Positions 38,932-50,254 of a stretch of DNA of 64,000 bases are shown one piece after another; positions within the stretch are counted from its first letter, which is position 1, and each line of letters opens with the position of its first letter. Source of the DNA: Mucor racemosus (taxonomy: Eukaryota > Mucoromycota > Mucoromycetes > Mucorales > Mucoraceae); contig JAPEHQ010000013.1 of assembly GCA_027405735.1 (NCBI GenBank), positions 1,550,001-1,614,000 on the forward strand, in the 5' to 3' direction. The translations under genes and the position numbers were made by a program. The notes beneath the pieces are model-generated. The model saw only the letters and a program-made list of their open reading frames with translations, was not told the origin of the DNA and did no database searches.

Positions 38932-40716
38932 TTACTCTTTCTTGAGATTTGATTTTGTCTAAGCGAAAAAAATACATTTAGTCAAAAAGAAAACGTCAGT
39001 TGATTTTCAAGCATTTACCTCTTCTTTGCCAATCTTAAAGGTCATTTTGTTGAGAATGATGCTAACAAAAAATAAGGTGAAAATGGTAGAGGATACAACT
39101 AAAGGTTTTTGTAAAAGACGGAAGCTAGAATACTCATATTCGATCTAAAAAAATTGTCAACATAAATATCTCGTAATTTTTTCATGCATTAACAATACCT
39201 GAATAGGCAATTCATGTTCCTTAACAACATTGCTCTTTTCCAAAATGACCATAGTACGACCAGTTGAATCAAAATAAGTAAAATGAGATGAAACCAATAC
39301 AGAATCAACAGCAAATGGAGTGGTAACCTTGACATTTCTATCAATAATAAAAAAAGAATTAATACTTGAAAAAAGGTTAATTGATCTAATAACATTTACG
39401 TTGATCCTTCGGGTAATACAACACGAATAACTGCCTTATCGACAATCATTTCCTTGACGTTTTCAACAAAGTTAATGTTGAGAACATATTTACCACTCTT
39501 GGCTTTATGAACATAAGATCCAAGATCAGCATTGAAACCTTGATACCAGGTATAATTCCAGCCACCAAAGAGAGGGTAGCGAGGTCTGATTTCTAAAACT
39601 GATTTCTTGTCTTCGTTTCTAAAGTTTGAAGTAGATACATTTCCAACTTCATCACGGAAATAAGGGTCGCGAGCAGAAGCAGGCAAATCAAATGAAAGGC
39701 CCTTTAATACGTTGGTTTGATCATGAAGGTGAGCGGTGATTTGATATTGAACTCGGTTGAAATCAGAATCCAAGCTAAAAATAGGTACAGTTTAGTTACC
39801 ATGGCATTTGAAAATTTGACATGCATTGATACTTACAGAGAGCCATCGTTACGTAGAGCATAATGCTCTTCTACTGCTAAATTCTTACCCCAATGAGATA
39901 CTTCTATCTCACGTTGAAGAGAAGTAATAGTAATCAATGGCTTGGTATTTTCGAAATGACAGGTAGCAATATCGAATGAGAGAGGAGCAACATCAGAATA
40001 AGGACCATAAACAACTTTGTTGTTGTTTGCGGAGCTCTTTCCTTGAGCACCTTTATGGCTGGCAATGTTCTTGGAAGGCGTTCTATCAACAAATCAGATA
40101 TTAATTTCTGATAAAAAAAAAATCAATGTGCTAATTGACTTACTGAAGAGTAGTCTTGGTTTCCTTGGTATAATAGGGGGAAAGAAGATATGAATTGAAA
40201 GCATAAACGGTATGTTGACGAGCGACTTGAGGTAATTTAGTGGGCATTGGCTTAATATTGTGAATATATGCAATCTTAAGACCAATGAGAATATCCTCTT
40301 GAGGTTTGACAGGTTCATTTAAAATAACTTTATAAACATTCATGTCACTGCATTTGATTCAATGATAAAACACGTTAATAAACAAAATGAATAATTTACA
40401 TTTGTAACACAACTTACGTTAAGGCATCTCTTTCCTCCAAAGTAACCTCGAGCTCAGTTTTTTGTTTTCTCAAGAAAGCAGAAATAGAAGCAGTGTTTTG
40501 GGCAAGAATAGCAGGTAAATGGAAATAGTATTCATTAGCGGCCTTTGTATCAATGTTCTTGGCTCTAATTCCAACATCTTCACGAGCAATAGCACTATCA
40601 ACATCAATGACACGCAAGACTTTGGTGTTTTCAAACTGAGTAGGGATAGCCCATACAAAGCTGACAACGCAACTCAACGCGAATAATAAATTTAAAAGAA
40701 AACGGACCGAGAACAT
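38932..40716 (-). CDS. OST1: Oligosaccharyltransferase subunit OST1 / ribophorin I (471 aa, 7 exons)
   Basis: Exons are 40716-40418, 40347-40144, 40082-39837, 39774-39400, 39337-39199, 39144-39019 and 38958-38932. The product belongs to the ER complex that transfers the lipid-linked glycan to Asn, so it acts downstream of ALG7 in the same pathway. It has an N-terminal signal peptide (hydrophobic core LLNLLFALSCVVSFVWA), a long luminal region with family phrases (FENTKVLRVIDVDSAI, YRLLL-free; SHWGKNLAVEEHYALRNDGS, PRYPLFGGWNYTWYQGFN), and a single C-terminal membrane helix (LVVSSTIFTLFFVSIIL) followed by a short Lys-rich cytosolic tail ending KSNLKKE. Length agrees with yeast Ost1 (476 aa). 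It shares a 261-bp divergent promoter with RPS29. Confidence 0.95.
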
Positions 40717-40977
40717 GGCCGCTTATATAAAATCTAGTTGTGTAAAAGAGAAAAAAGGTTCACAAGATGTATATAAAGTTAATTAAATGTTCAAAGAAAG
40801 CTCATTATTACATTTTTGGCCAATTGAAATACGACATACGTCAGAGAGAATTGGTAAAGAAACAACTGCCGAGAGAGCAGCACCGGAATCCTAAAAAAAT
40901 TGAGAAAGAAAGCAACTTTCAAGATGGCCATTTGAACAATCCTCCTCTTTTTCCGCAACTGCAACAGAAATATCACC
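40717..40977. promoter_or_regulatory. Divergent promoter OST1 / RPS29
   Basis: Only 261 bp separate the ATG of OST1 (-) from the ATG of RPS29 (+), so both promoters and leaders must lie here. The spacer is AT-rich, with a pyrimidine-rich stretch (CCTCCTCTTTTTCCGC) about 25 bp upstream of RPS29, which is common near ribosomal protein gene starts. Confidence 0.55.
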
Positions 40978-41553
40978 ATGGCTCACAGCAACGTTTGGAA
41001 CTCCCACCCCAAGTCCTTCGGTAAGGGCTCTCGTCAATGGTAAGTTGTCTCTTTTTATAATAGTATTTTGCTTTTTATCGAGATGGTTGCCATGGTATTT
41101 TCATTCATCATGGTAAAAGTAAATGTTGAAAATTTATAAGCCACCCAAAAAAATATTGGCTTTTCAGCTATTTTGAAAAAGGACCTGAACGTATATACAC
41201 AATTATGCTACAAGTAGTTGATTGATATAGTCTAGAACATGTCAAACTAGTTTTTATATTGGGCTGGTTTATATATTGGATACTATCGCAACCTTCAAAG
41301 TTTCTAGGAAAAAAAATTTTTCAAAAAAAAAAAGAAAATTTTCTCATTAAAATTTTTTTTGTATCATAGTCGTGTTTGCGCTCACCGTGCTGGTTTGATC
41401 CGCAAGTACAACCTCAACGTTTGTCGTCAATGTTTCCGTGAATATGCCAGCGATATTGGTTTCCACAAGGTAATTTCATATTTTTTATAATTTCTGTTAA
41501 TTGAATGGGAGAGATGCTGATCAAAATTTCTGTTTCTGTTATAGTACCGTTAA
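40978..41553 (+). CDS. RPS29: Small-subunit ribosomal protein uS14 / S29 (56 aa, 3 exons)
   Basis: Exons are 40978-41039, 41370-41469 and 41545-41553. The product starts [20 protein letters not shown], carries the zinc-binding pairs CRVC and CRQC with the core [13 protein letters not shown] between them, and ends DIGFHKYR. It is 56 aa, exactly the length of eukaryotic S29. The protein binds 18S rRNA in the 40S head. The last exon is 9 nt and encodes only Tyr-Arg-stop, so automated gene finders may misplace the end. Intron 1 is long for this region (330 nt) and contains GTTGCCATGGTATT (41086-41099), resembling an X-box; no snoRNA could be made out there. Confidence 0.96.
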
Positions 41554-41800
41554 ATTCTTCACAAATGGGAATCATTCTTTTTGTTTTTTCTCTGTAAACA
41601 AAGTATTATTTTAATCAAATAAAATAACTCTCATATAGAGTCAAACAACCTTAAATCTTGGAGTAACCCAATGATTTCGCATGATCTAAAATTGCGTGAG
41701 ATTCTTTTGAAATTACATGTCGCAATTGTGAGATTTATATCTTGTAAATCTGCTAGTTTTTATCCTCTTCATCTATTTTTCTTCTTTCCTTGTACGCAAA

Positions 41801-43009
41801 ATGACTGCAGATGTTATTCCGATTCTTGACTATTCTAAATATCAATTAGATGACCCCAATTCTGATTCATCTAAAGAATTTTTAGATAGTCTTTACCAAG
41901 CTATGAGTGAAGTGGGGTTTTTCTATATCAAAAATCATGGTATTCCATTGGAGTTACAACAAAAATCGTTCGATACCATCAAATCTTTCTTCAAATTGCC
42001 CATTGAAGAGAAATTAAAAGTAGAATTGAAAAACTCGCCTCATTTTAGAGGATATTCTCGCCTGAGTAAATTCATTTTGAACCGTATTCCAAAATTCCGT
42101 ATAACTTACATAAATTAACCAACTATAGATGCAGAAACAACAGATTATAAACAAGATAATCGAGAACAACTTGATCTGGGTAGAGAATATCCAATTTTAC
42201 CTATAGAAGGTCAACCAGTGTATGCGCATTTGCGAGGTCCCAATCAATGGCCAGAGCAAATCCCGGGATTCAAAGAAAATGTTACCGAATTAATGGAATC
42301 CATGACCAATGTTGGTCTTACAATCATTAAAGCAATGGCCCAAGTACTCCAGTTTGATCAAGAAGAGTTCATGGCATTATTTGGTGAAGATTATGGTGTC
42401 AGATGTAAATTACTTCGATACCCTGCTCTCAATGATCCTGTTGATACACCTCTTGACCACGGATTAGGGGTAGGGCCTCATAAAGATACTGGTTTTTTGG
42501 CCCTGTTATTACAGGATGACATTGGAGGGTTGCAAGTACAAACACAAGGCGGAAAATGGGTAGTAAGTTGCTTTTATAATCATAAAAATGATGGTTTATG
42601 ATTCTAATCATTGCCAAAATAGGATGCCGAACCTATTCCTGATACATTTATTGTCAACATTGGAGAGATATTTGAGCGTTTAACAAAGCAAACTTTTGTT
42701 GCAACAACTCATCGAGTTATCAACAAGCCTTCTGCAAATTACACCGACCGTTATTCGATCCCTTTATTCCTTGCTCCAGCTTTAGAAACTAAAATACCGC
42801 AAATGGATATTCCCACAGCCACAAAGCGAAACATTGTGTCAGATGTCAAGCAAGATCAATTGTTACAAGATGAAATATATGGTGTCAATGAATTATTAGG
42901 TTATTTACGAAGCCATAAAATCACAGCAAACAAATGGTATTACTTTGATGATGAAGAGAAGCAATGGCATCGAAAACCATTCGCTAATGACGCTACTGCT
43001 GAAACATAA
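41801..43009 (+). CDS. 2-oxoglutarate/Fe(II)-dependent dioxygenase, isopenicillin-N-synthase-like (361 aa, 3 exons)
   Basis: Exons are 41801-42065, 42129-42562 and 42623-43009. The N-terminal DIOX_N part reads VIPILDYSKY, then MSEVGFFYIKNHGIP. The catalytic jelly roll carries the iron triad HxD in VGPHKDTGFLALLLQDD (about residues 206-208) and the distal His in VATTHRVINKP (about 262), plus the 2-oxoglutarate-binding R-x-S in DRYSIPLFLAP. All key residues are present, so it should be an active soluble oxygenase. Fungal members act on varied small molecules, and no neighbouring biosynthetic genes indicate a substrate. It starts 247 bp after RPS29 on the same strand. The substrate is unknown. 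Confidence 0.92.
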
Positions 43010-46000
43010 ATTTAATATTACCACTTGAACAAATCAAAATTTTGCTTGCCAAGTAGATTCTAAAGAACTTATTATCAATTTTTGTTGCATACAAAGGATG
43101 CATAAGTTAATAAAAATTATTCCAGACATATCAAACCTGGACCAATATTTTTTTCCCACAAAAATCTACATACTTTAAAAAAATGAAGAGGATTCCGAAA
43201 TTATTCTACATTCCTAGGTTCCAATATTAAACTTATGCAACGTATTGCGTAGACTAGACACTATTAAATAGGAATAAATTGATCGCATTATCCTAACTAT
43301 CCCTAAATTTATTATATATCTCACGAAAGACTCAAAAACGCGTAAAATTCATTGCTTTTTTCTTGAAAACTGGGTCTCACTTTTCATCCCTGTTTTACTT
43401 TTTTTTTTCACTAAACAACACCAAGAAAAAAATATATGCCAATGTACCTGAGATGCTCACCTGTAATCCAAAAACAAGTATCCGGAAATATCCTACTTTT
43501 TACAGTTGGTATTAATTTTTCAGTGCTAAGGTTTCAGATTTTTTACGCGTATTTCACTGCTAATGGATTGAAAACTTTGAGGCTTCATATCTCCAGAAAA
43601 AATTAAGCTGTACTAACATATTTTAATAATAAAACTTACTTGTTTTGAAGTGCTCTATAATATATTTTAATATAAAAAAATTCTGAGCACCTTTATTTTT
43701 TTTTTCATTTTTTTGACATTTCTATAGTAGGTTTCTGTAATGAGTCAAACATTTCAGTTTCATTCATGCAAAACCTTGCCTCATTACTTATATAAATACT
43801 ACAAGGAAATCATTACATGATCCCTTGTAGATTTATCTGTCTTGTTACACTCCCTTTACTTATATTTATTCACTAATAAATATCTAATTTACAAATAAGA
43901 ACACCAACCTTCATCAATCCAGTGATAACAATTTATAACAGCAAGAATAATATCTATAAGCATATTATCCACCTTTGTTGTTAGTCCAAAATTATAGATC
44001 ATTACAGTTTCAATATATTGGCTAAATTGAGCAACATTTTTTTTTGCATTCATGTCTTTAAGCTCGTTGAGCTCTCTCTTACCCAATTTAGAGTTTTTTA
44101 AAATATTGATTTTTCGTGGAGATATCCTCAAAAATGTGTACAAAAAGGTACCTTCATTTCTAGCATCCATTTTCCCCTTGTATATACCCTCATCCCAAAT
44201 TCTGAATCTGAAAAAATTTGGACAAAAATCTTGTTTTCTCTACGAAAAATGCAGATGAAAGGTTCAGCAATAGCTCAATTGATAGATAATGTTTTTGTGC
44301 ATCATTTTCATTACTTATATTTAAAATATGCTTATAAAAAGTGGTGCTTATCTTCAAAAAACCTCCAAAATTTCAACCGCATTTTACGCAAAATTTAATG
44401 TGAAATGTTTGTCAGATTTTTATTTAGATGGATGCAGAATCTAAAACTGTACAAAAGCTATTTAGTATACTAGGTCGACTTACTTTGCAGTTCATGATCA
44501 ATTAAACGATTTTGTTTTTTTCATCATTTTTCGTCCATTTTTTAAAATAAATTTTGGAATCCCGGTATGATAGGTTTTAAGCTGTGATAAGAAGTATTAT
44601 TTTGATTTTCTCGACGAAAAATCAATATTTTTGGCTGAAACAAAAAATGTAGAGTAGCTTTGAGGTGGATCTAGCTTGTGAATACAAAAAATTAATATAT
44701 GCCCCAATTTAGATGCTTAATTTTCAATAACCAATTTTAGGTCAACCATGGGATATAGGTTGATTTTGGTCAATGTTTGGCCAGTGCACTTATATTATGA
44801 TATTAATGTTTCTATTTTTCGAGAGATATAAATGACTCATAGAGTGAAGGTGCATCTTCTTTGAAGATTTTACGTAATTCGACGCAATATTGGGTGAAAA
44901 CATTTGAAAACCATTTGAAACCTACGTTTTTACAACTGTAAAAAAAGCGACAACAAAAACCCTATCTCAGTGAATTTCGATTCGAATAGCTTCCAACTTT
45001 ATATGAGAGTACACTTTAGTACATTTTATTAAATTGTAAGGTAAGCAAAATCATTTACCTTCCCCTGAAAGAAAAGTGTGTTTGGGATTTGACGGCTTTA
45101 ACCGCCATGGATGAACGTTGATAGCAGCTTTTTATCTTGATATGCCAAGAAGAGGGGGGAATGGAGGGTTAGACTTTGCACCAGAACGGGAAACAAACTC
45201 TTTAGCATAGTCTTATCTTTGATTTAGATTTGTGCATTTATATAAATTGTGAATAAAGAAATAAAATCATATATATTTGGGACAGTAATCACCTTTATTT
45301 ATAGATTATGATTAAAGTTAGGAGTAGTCGTATCTGGCATTCTGGGCGAAGAATCGGCATGAGCAGTATTAAGAGGCTCTTGAATAGTTAAGGATTTGTA
45401 GGGTAAAATGTATTTGCTTTATATAGTTTGTAAATGTGTTTAAGAGAAATGATGATGAAAAATAATCGATTATAGTAAAAAAAGATGGTGTATTTTTATT
45501 AAATGTTCTTGCTGATCTTATCAAAAACTGCCTCTATATCTAACCTGATTTTATTGCAGTTTCCTCATGAACGTAGAGTATAAATTCTGATTTAATTGTA
45601 ATTTCTCATGGATATCAACTTTAAAAGGGGGAGAGGAGTAATATGAAGTTTTCTTCAATTATAGATTGCAATATATTTACAAGTCTTTTGATCACATCAA
45701 CATCGAAATATGATTTATTCATAAAGGACCAAACTGTGCTGTACCTAAAATCAGAAATGTTCTCCAGATACTTTTTGTGGGAAGCAGTATAATATTTTCA
45801 AATTCTCAGCTTCATGTATGGTTATAGTACCTAGTTATGAGTGAATAGAGTAAACCCAGAATTTAAATTGCCAAGATACATTGAAGATACTAGGAGCTGT
45901 GAAAAGGTTGGTTTGAGTTACTTTCATAAATCTATTGTTGAGAAAAAATTCTTTAAGCTTACATGATATCAGGAATACATGCTGATCGCAAACTAGCATC

Positions 46001-46080
46001 TTGAGAATGTATTTTAATTATCCATTTTTTTTATTTTTATTATTGATTATTTTAAAAAGGCTATTTAACTATATATTTTT
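43010..46080. other. Long gene-poor spacer with a repeat copy
   Basis: No convincing gene in 3 kb. Segment 43280-43560 is a diverged copy of the repeat that flanks the ABC transporter (F4). A 93-codon open frame (43889-44170, minus) has no known motif and is not supported by spliced neighbours. The word TTCTCGACGAAAAATCAATA near 44607 recurs near 60638, suggesting further diverged repeat sequence. The rest is AT-rich. Confidence 0.5.
43280..43560 (+). repeat. Dispersed repeat F4, copy 1 (diverged, partial)
   Basis: Matches 50,830-51,105 and 57,758-58,030 in the same orientation: AAGACTCAAAAAC, TATGCCAATGTACCTGAGAT, ATCCAAAAACAAGTATC, GGTTTCAGATTTTTTACGCG. Identity is roughly 80-85% by eye, lower than between copies 2 and 3, so this copy is older. 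There is no ORF. Confidence 0.8.
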
Positions 46081-48187
46081 TCATGCTTGAGCAAAACCAA
46101 ACCTGGAATGTCTACGAACAGGAGAATCCAGATTATTATTTAAAAGAGCAGCAGCACCATTATTTGGATGTTGTTGGCCACCCAACATATTCATATGAGA
46201 GAAAGGATTGAATAAGCTAGTGTACTTTGGAGTGGGAGTAGAATATGTAAGAAAATCGAGCACAGATGGGATAGTAGATGGGATTAATTTAGATGTAGAT
46301 GCTAATTGAATTGCTTCGAGATTTCTTTGAGCTGGAGAAGGCTCAGCTTTAGCATCATCACCCAGTAACAATGCTGAAACACCCAATGTAAGTTCCTCTG
46401 CAGCTTGATCGTCTTGTCTTTGCTTGCTTTCAAATTCTGCTTCTGTTGGCAAAGGACATAAATCTTTGTAAGCTTGACCCAAGACAAAACCTGTTAAACC
46501 TTGATCAAATACAGAATGAGCTGTTGTGGCTGCTGCTGTTGGAACATCTTCTTCTGATTGTTGTTGTTGTTGCTGTTGTTGTGATTCAGCTTCAGCGATA
46601 GAGGAAGAAGGTGAAGCGGAAACTATATGATCTTCTTTGGAATCTTCATTTAATGCAATAGAAGCGACTGTAGCTGCAGCAGATATGGGTGTAGCAGGTT
46701 GTGAGGATGAAGGATCTGGTGTAGATTTCTGTTGTTGTAATTGCTCCTTTCTCTTTTTCTTTTCACTCTTACGCTTAGGCATTGGAGGAAATTGAGTTTT
46801 CTGCTGAGAAGCTGCAACTGCTGCTGATAGAGTAGGTCCAAATGCATCAGAAACACCGAGTACAGGTGTAGAAGGTGTGCTGTTGGCACCAATCTTTGCC
46901 CAAGAAGCTGAAGCTGGTAATGCAGAATCGTCTGTGGCTTTGCTGTTAATTTTTGAACTGCTTGAAACAGCTGGGAAATCATCGCTGGAAAGTGGAGGAC
47001 GTTGATGTTGTGCTGCATGGTGATGATGATGAGAACTTGAGCTTTCATATCTGTGATGATCGTCTTCTTCATCATCGTCATCTTCAGTCAGCATATCACG
47101 CATATGATGCTTACTAAAAAAAAAAATAAAAAAAAAAAAAAAGATATATTAAAATTTCATGCAAATTATTATCCAAAATCAATAGTTACCCAGTAGCCAA
47201 TTCCTCTTTTGATATTGTGTCCATATCCTCTCCTTGTTCGTGCAAGTAAAGACAATTAGGATTTGGGCATGTCATGTTACGTAAATAATAGGTACAGTAT
47301 TTTGTGGTACCGTAAGATGCTCTAAAATTTAAATTTAATATATCATCTCAAGCTCCAATATTCAAATCACATTACCTTACTACTCTATCAGCAATTACAC
47401 TACCATCAACGGCTGCAATTGCTTTTGCTGCATCTTCCTTTCTATAATATGTGACATAGACAGCAGCGCTTGGTTGAGAAGTCATTTGTGATGCGGGCAG
47501 TGCTGGTCGCTTATTTATAACGATTTTGGATATTTTACCAAACTGACCGAAGTAATCGTTTGATCTAACAATCTAATTATTCCCAGTTAGATTCATTTTG
47601 AAAGAAAATGAATATTAAAACATACCTCTTCTGACGCTAAACGAGGATGAAGGCCAATAATATACACTAAATTCTTTTGAACAACACGCATACTGGATAA
47701 ATGTCGTCTATTAGCAGATTCCATATCCTTTTGTTGTTTTTCCTTTTCTCTTTTTTCTTTACGAATACGTTGTAATCTATTGAACAGACATTGTTAAACC
47801 AGTTACTTTTTTTGATTCAAGAAAAAATACTTTACTCGTCTGCGCTAACAGGCTCAAATTCAACCATTTCTTCAGAATATTCTCGACGACTGTGATAAAG
47901 TTTAATGTTAAACTATGCATTTATAACATTTAAATAATTTATACACTTACCAAGCAGGACAACGACCATTTAGATTCTCTTTAATATGATGCCAACAAAA
48001 TCGACAAATCTATAAAAATTAAATATACATGAAATTCGTAAGGTTTTTTTTTTTTGACAGTTAAAAACATTCCACATTTTGAATTTCTATTTACCTGATA
48101 TCCACAAGGACAAGGTCTAAAGTTTCTATCAGCAATATCCAACTCTTCCATGCAGAGAGGGCAGTCAAGATCATCATCAGAGTCCAT
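46081..48187 (-). CDS. NOT4: CCR4-NOT E3 ubiquitin ligase NOT4/CNOT4 (572 aa, 7 exons)
   Basis: Exons are 48187-48095, 48009-47951, 47889-47836, 47776-47626, 47572-47376, 47321-47190 and 47113-46081. The N-terminus is the Cys-only RING typical of NOT4 (DCPLCMEELDIADRNFRPCP, CGYQICRFCWHHIKENLNGR, CPAC; about residues 8-52), which recruits the E2 enzyme. A short basic coiled segment (RIRKEKREKEKQQKD) follows, then an RRM (NLVYIIGLHPRL ... SNDYFGQFGKI) and a CCCH-type zinc finger (KYCTYYLRNMTCPNPNC-LYLH). The last exon encodes a low-complexity tail with acidic, His-rich and poly-Gln stretches. Domain order and size match yeast Not4 (587 aa), which ubiquitinates stalled-ribosome and histone-demethylase substrates. 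It is divergent from QCR8. Confidence 0.95.
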
Positions 48188-49049
48188 ATTTAATAGTTTA
48201 ATTCTTCAATGGTAAGAAGGGAATGAAAGAAAATAAAAGAACCACGCAACCATTATATAAAATTTTGATTTCTCATTAAAAGTCCGTGTGTCATTCAGTA
48301 GGCTGCGTGAGCATCATTGTCAATGATTTTGTTGGATGACTACATGAAACAAAATCGTGAATTATATCGAGAAATAAGACCGAGAAATAATTTGAAATGG
48401 TTGCCTAGCAATGAGAGTATCGGATCAAGTAATTGCATGGCAACAAATTGATTACCATAGCAACCGAATCCCGGGAAATCAAAAAATACAAAACCGAATT
48501 TCAGTTCGTTTTCTGGATCAGTTAATAACAAAATGTATTTGTAAAAAATATATAAATACAAACTAAAGTTTGGCTCATTATAGTACAATATTCTCTTCCG
48601 GCCAACAACTTTACATAACTAATACAAAAGGCATCATAGCAAACAGGTTGAAGGATTCCAAACAAAGATTTCCAACTCGATTCAAGTTTTTATAACTGTA
48701 ATATTACCAAAATCTCATCAAACCAAGATGCTCAATTGGGTCTGTAGCTGCTGAATCAATGCAATATAACCTTGAGACCAATTGCACAAGAGAATAGGGC
48801 TTCTCCTTTCATTAAACATCAGATTGTTGCGTCACAATAAACTGCCCCAGACTTGAATGAGAATTCTTTCGCCTCCCGATCGAGGATAACAAGGCAAGGG
48901 AGAATTGCTTGCTTCTAGACATTTTCTTATACTTTTTTTTTTCAATAAACCAAAAAGGTATTTATTAAACAAATTTGATTTTGATTTATCGACGACAAAA
49001 CGGAAAACCAACCAGAAAATTCTTTAATTACAGATAATTACATTAAAAA
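48188..49049. promoter_or_regulatory. Divergent promoter NOT4 / QCR8 with three X-box-like motifs
   Basis: The 862-bp spacer contains, within 66 bp, GTTGCCTAGCAAT (48400-48412), TTGCATGGCAAC (48433-48444) and ATTACCATAGCAAC (48451-48464). Each resembles the RFX-factor X-box (GTTRCC-AT-GGYAAC type), the last with a single deviation. They lie 210-280 bp upstream of NOT4 and about 590 bp upstream of QCR8. An 82-codon antisense frame (48340-48588) overlaps them and is not supported. Confidence 0.45.
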
Positions 49050-49456
49050 ATGGGTGGAGCTAAAGGAAAATCATACATGGGATGGTAAATCATTTCTCGA
49101 AACATTCAGATAATTAAGAAAATGTAAAACTAAATAAATTTCAAATAGGTGGGGTCATATGGGAAGCCCTACTCAAAGAGTATGTGATATAGATTTGTCG
49201 ATTGAATGCGGGAATTTGTTTACTAATGATTGTCTTTATTTAGGGTGTTGTAACTTACATTTTATCTCCTTTTGAGCAAAAGGCTTTCGCCGGTGCCGCT
49301 CACAACGCTGTTTTCAACACTGCTCGTCGTGTCACCTCTCAAGTTCCTTACGTTGGTGTTGCATTTGGTATCGGTTATTTCATCTACACCTCAGCAGTGA
49401 GCAGACACACTTATCTTTCTTCCAAGGCTGGTCATGCTGCCGAAGGTGATCACTAA
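49050..49456 (+). CDS. QCR8: Cytochrome bc1 complex subunit 8 (92 aa, 3 exons)
   Basis: Exons are 49050-49084, 49149-49179 and 49244-49456. The protein begins MGGAKGKSYMGWWGHMGSPT, very close to the yeast Qcr8 start (GKTYMGWWGHMG), and continues with VVTYILSPFEQKAF, FNTARRVTSQVPY, one membrane helix (VGVAFGIGYFIYTSAV) and SRHTYLSSKAGHAAEGDH. Qcr8 is a small single-helix subunit of mitochondrial complex III that contacts cytochrome b at the quinone site region. The length agrees with the family (94 aa in yeast). It has no cleaved presequence, as expected. The two short first exons (35 and 31 nt) make the start easy to miss. Confidence 0.95.
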
Positions 49457-49689
49457 ATATTTATATTACAACAATTAAACTATACGACGAATTTCTTTTC
49501 TTTTACAACCAAAATAATAAAGATTTGTACTTTGAGAACAGCTTTACCTCAATTGTTTTTTTTTTACCATAACACATCAAGATGGAAGTATTCAATGAAA
49601 TAATAGTTTTGAGCTTTACTTACAATGGAATCTAATACATTTTGCATGGTACTAAATCTAAAAAGACGAAAAAAAAAAAGAAGTGAGGG

Positions 49690-50254
49690 CTAAAAAGATG
49701 GAAAAAACTCCCAATAAGGGTTGGTGGAAACGAAGTGAACCGATACTTCCTCTCCATCTTTCTCAACTGACAGCAACAGTCTATACCTGATGCCATGAGC
49801 TGGTCTTTGAATCTCTTGATTCACCAAGCACATTAAGGATGGTTTTCCACCTTTTGTTCCAATCATCATTGCTATCTCGTATTTTTCATGTTCTTTCTTC
49901 GTTTCCTTAACTATTTCAACTGTTCTTTCTAAAGGCATCTATGTTTTCAAGATCATGGAGTCGATTAAATCAAAATAAACGTTTTCATTTTACCTTCAAA
50001 GGCCAAATAAAGTTGCTAAGAATGAGAACGCCTGGCAAGCCGTTCATCTTTTTGGGCACGTTGAACATGTATGCCTTTTTCAAGGCATACAACTTTTGGA
50101 GCAAAGCGCCAGGGAACACAGGTGTACTTTGTTGTCTAAAATTAAATGACAAGAAAACAATTAAAAGTCGAGAATATTAATTATACTTAGCATGCTTACT
50201 ACGAGGATGAACGAATAATACATTCAGTTTCAGGGCTGTCTCCTCCCTACACAT
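49690..50254 (-). CDS. Unrecognised small protein (152 aa, 3 exons)
   Basis: Exons are 50254-50187, 50135-49994 and 49938-49690. The frame is continuous across two GT-AG introns (51 and 55 nt), which argues for a real gene. Exon 1 gives MCREETALKLNVLFVHPRSK, exon 2 PVFPGALLQKLYALKKAYMF and NVPKKMNGLPGVLILSNFIW, exon 3 EKYEIAMMIGTKGGKPSLMC to the end FVSTNPYWEFFPSF. It looks soluble, with alternating hydrophobic strands (GIRYRLLLSVEKDGEEVSVH); there is no signal peptide or membrane helix. The last 55 residues recall the strand-loop-strand pattern of cystatin folds (G-I-x-Y, late W), but this is only a resemblance. The reading frame stays open upstream of the chosen ATG, so the start could be further out. 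It is convergent with QCR8. Confidence 0.7.

Noticed and set aside
43889..44170. 93-codon minus-strand frame
   Set aside because: Extending it upstream meets a stop quickly, no family is recognised, and it lies in repeat-like AT-rich sequence.
49690..49938. Stand-alone 82-aa cystatin-like protein
   Set aside because: The ATG at 49938 coincides with a 3' splice site and two upstream exons join in frame, so this is exon 3 of a longer protein; the cystatin resemblance is too weak to name.
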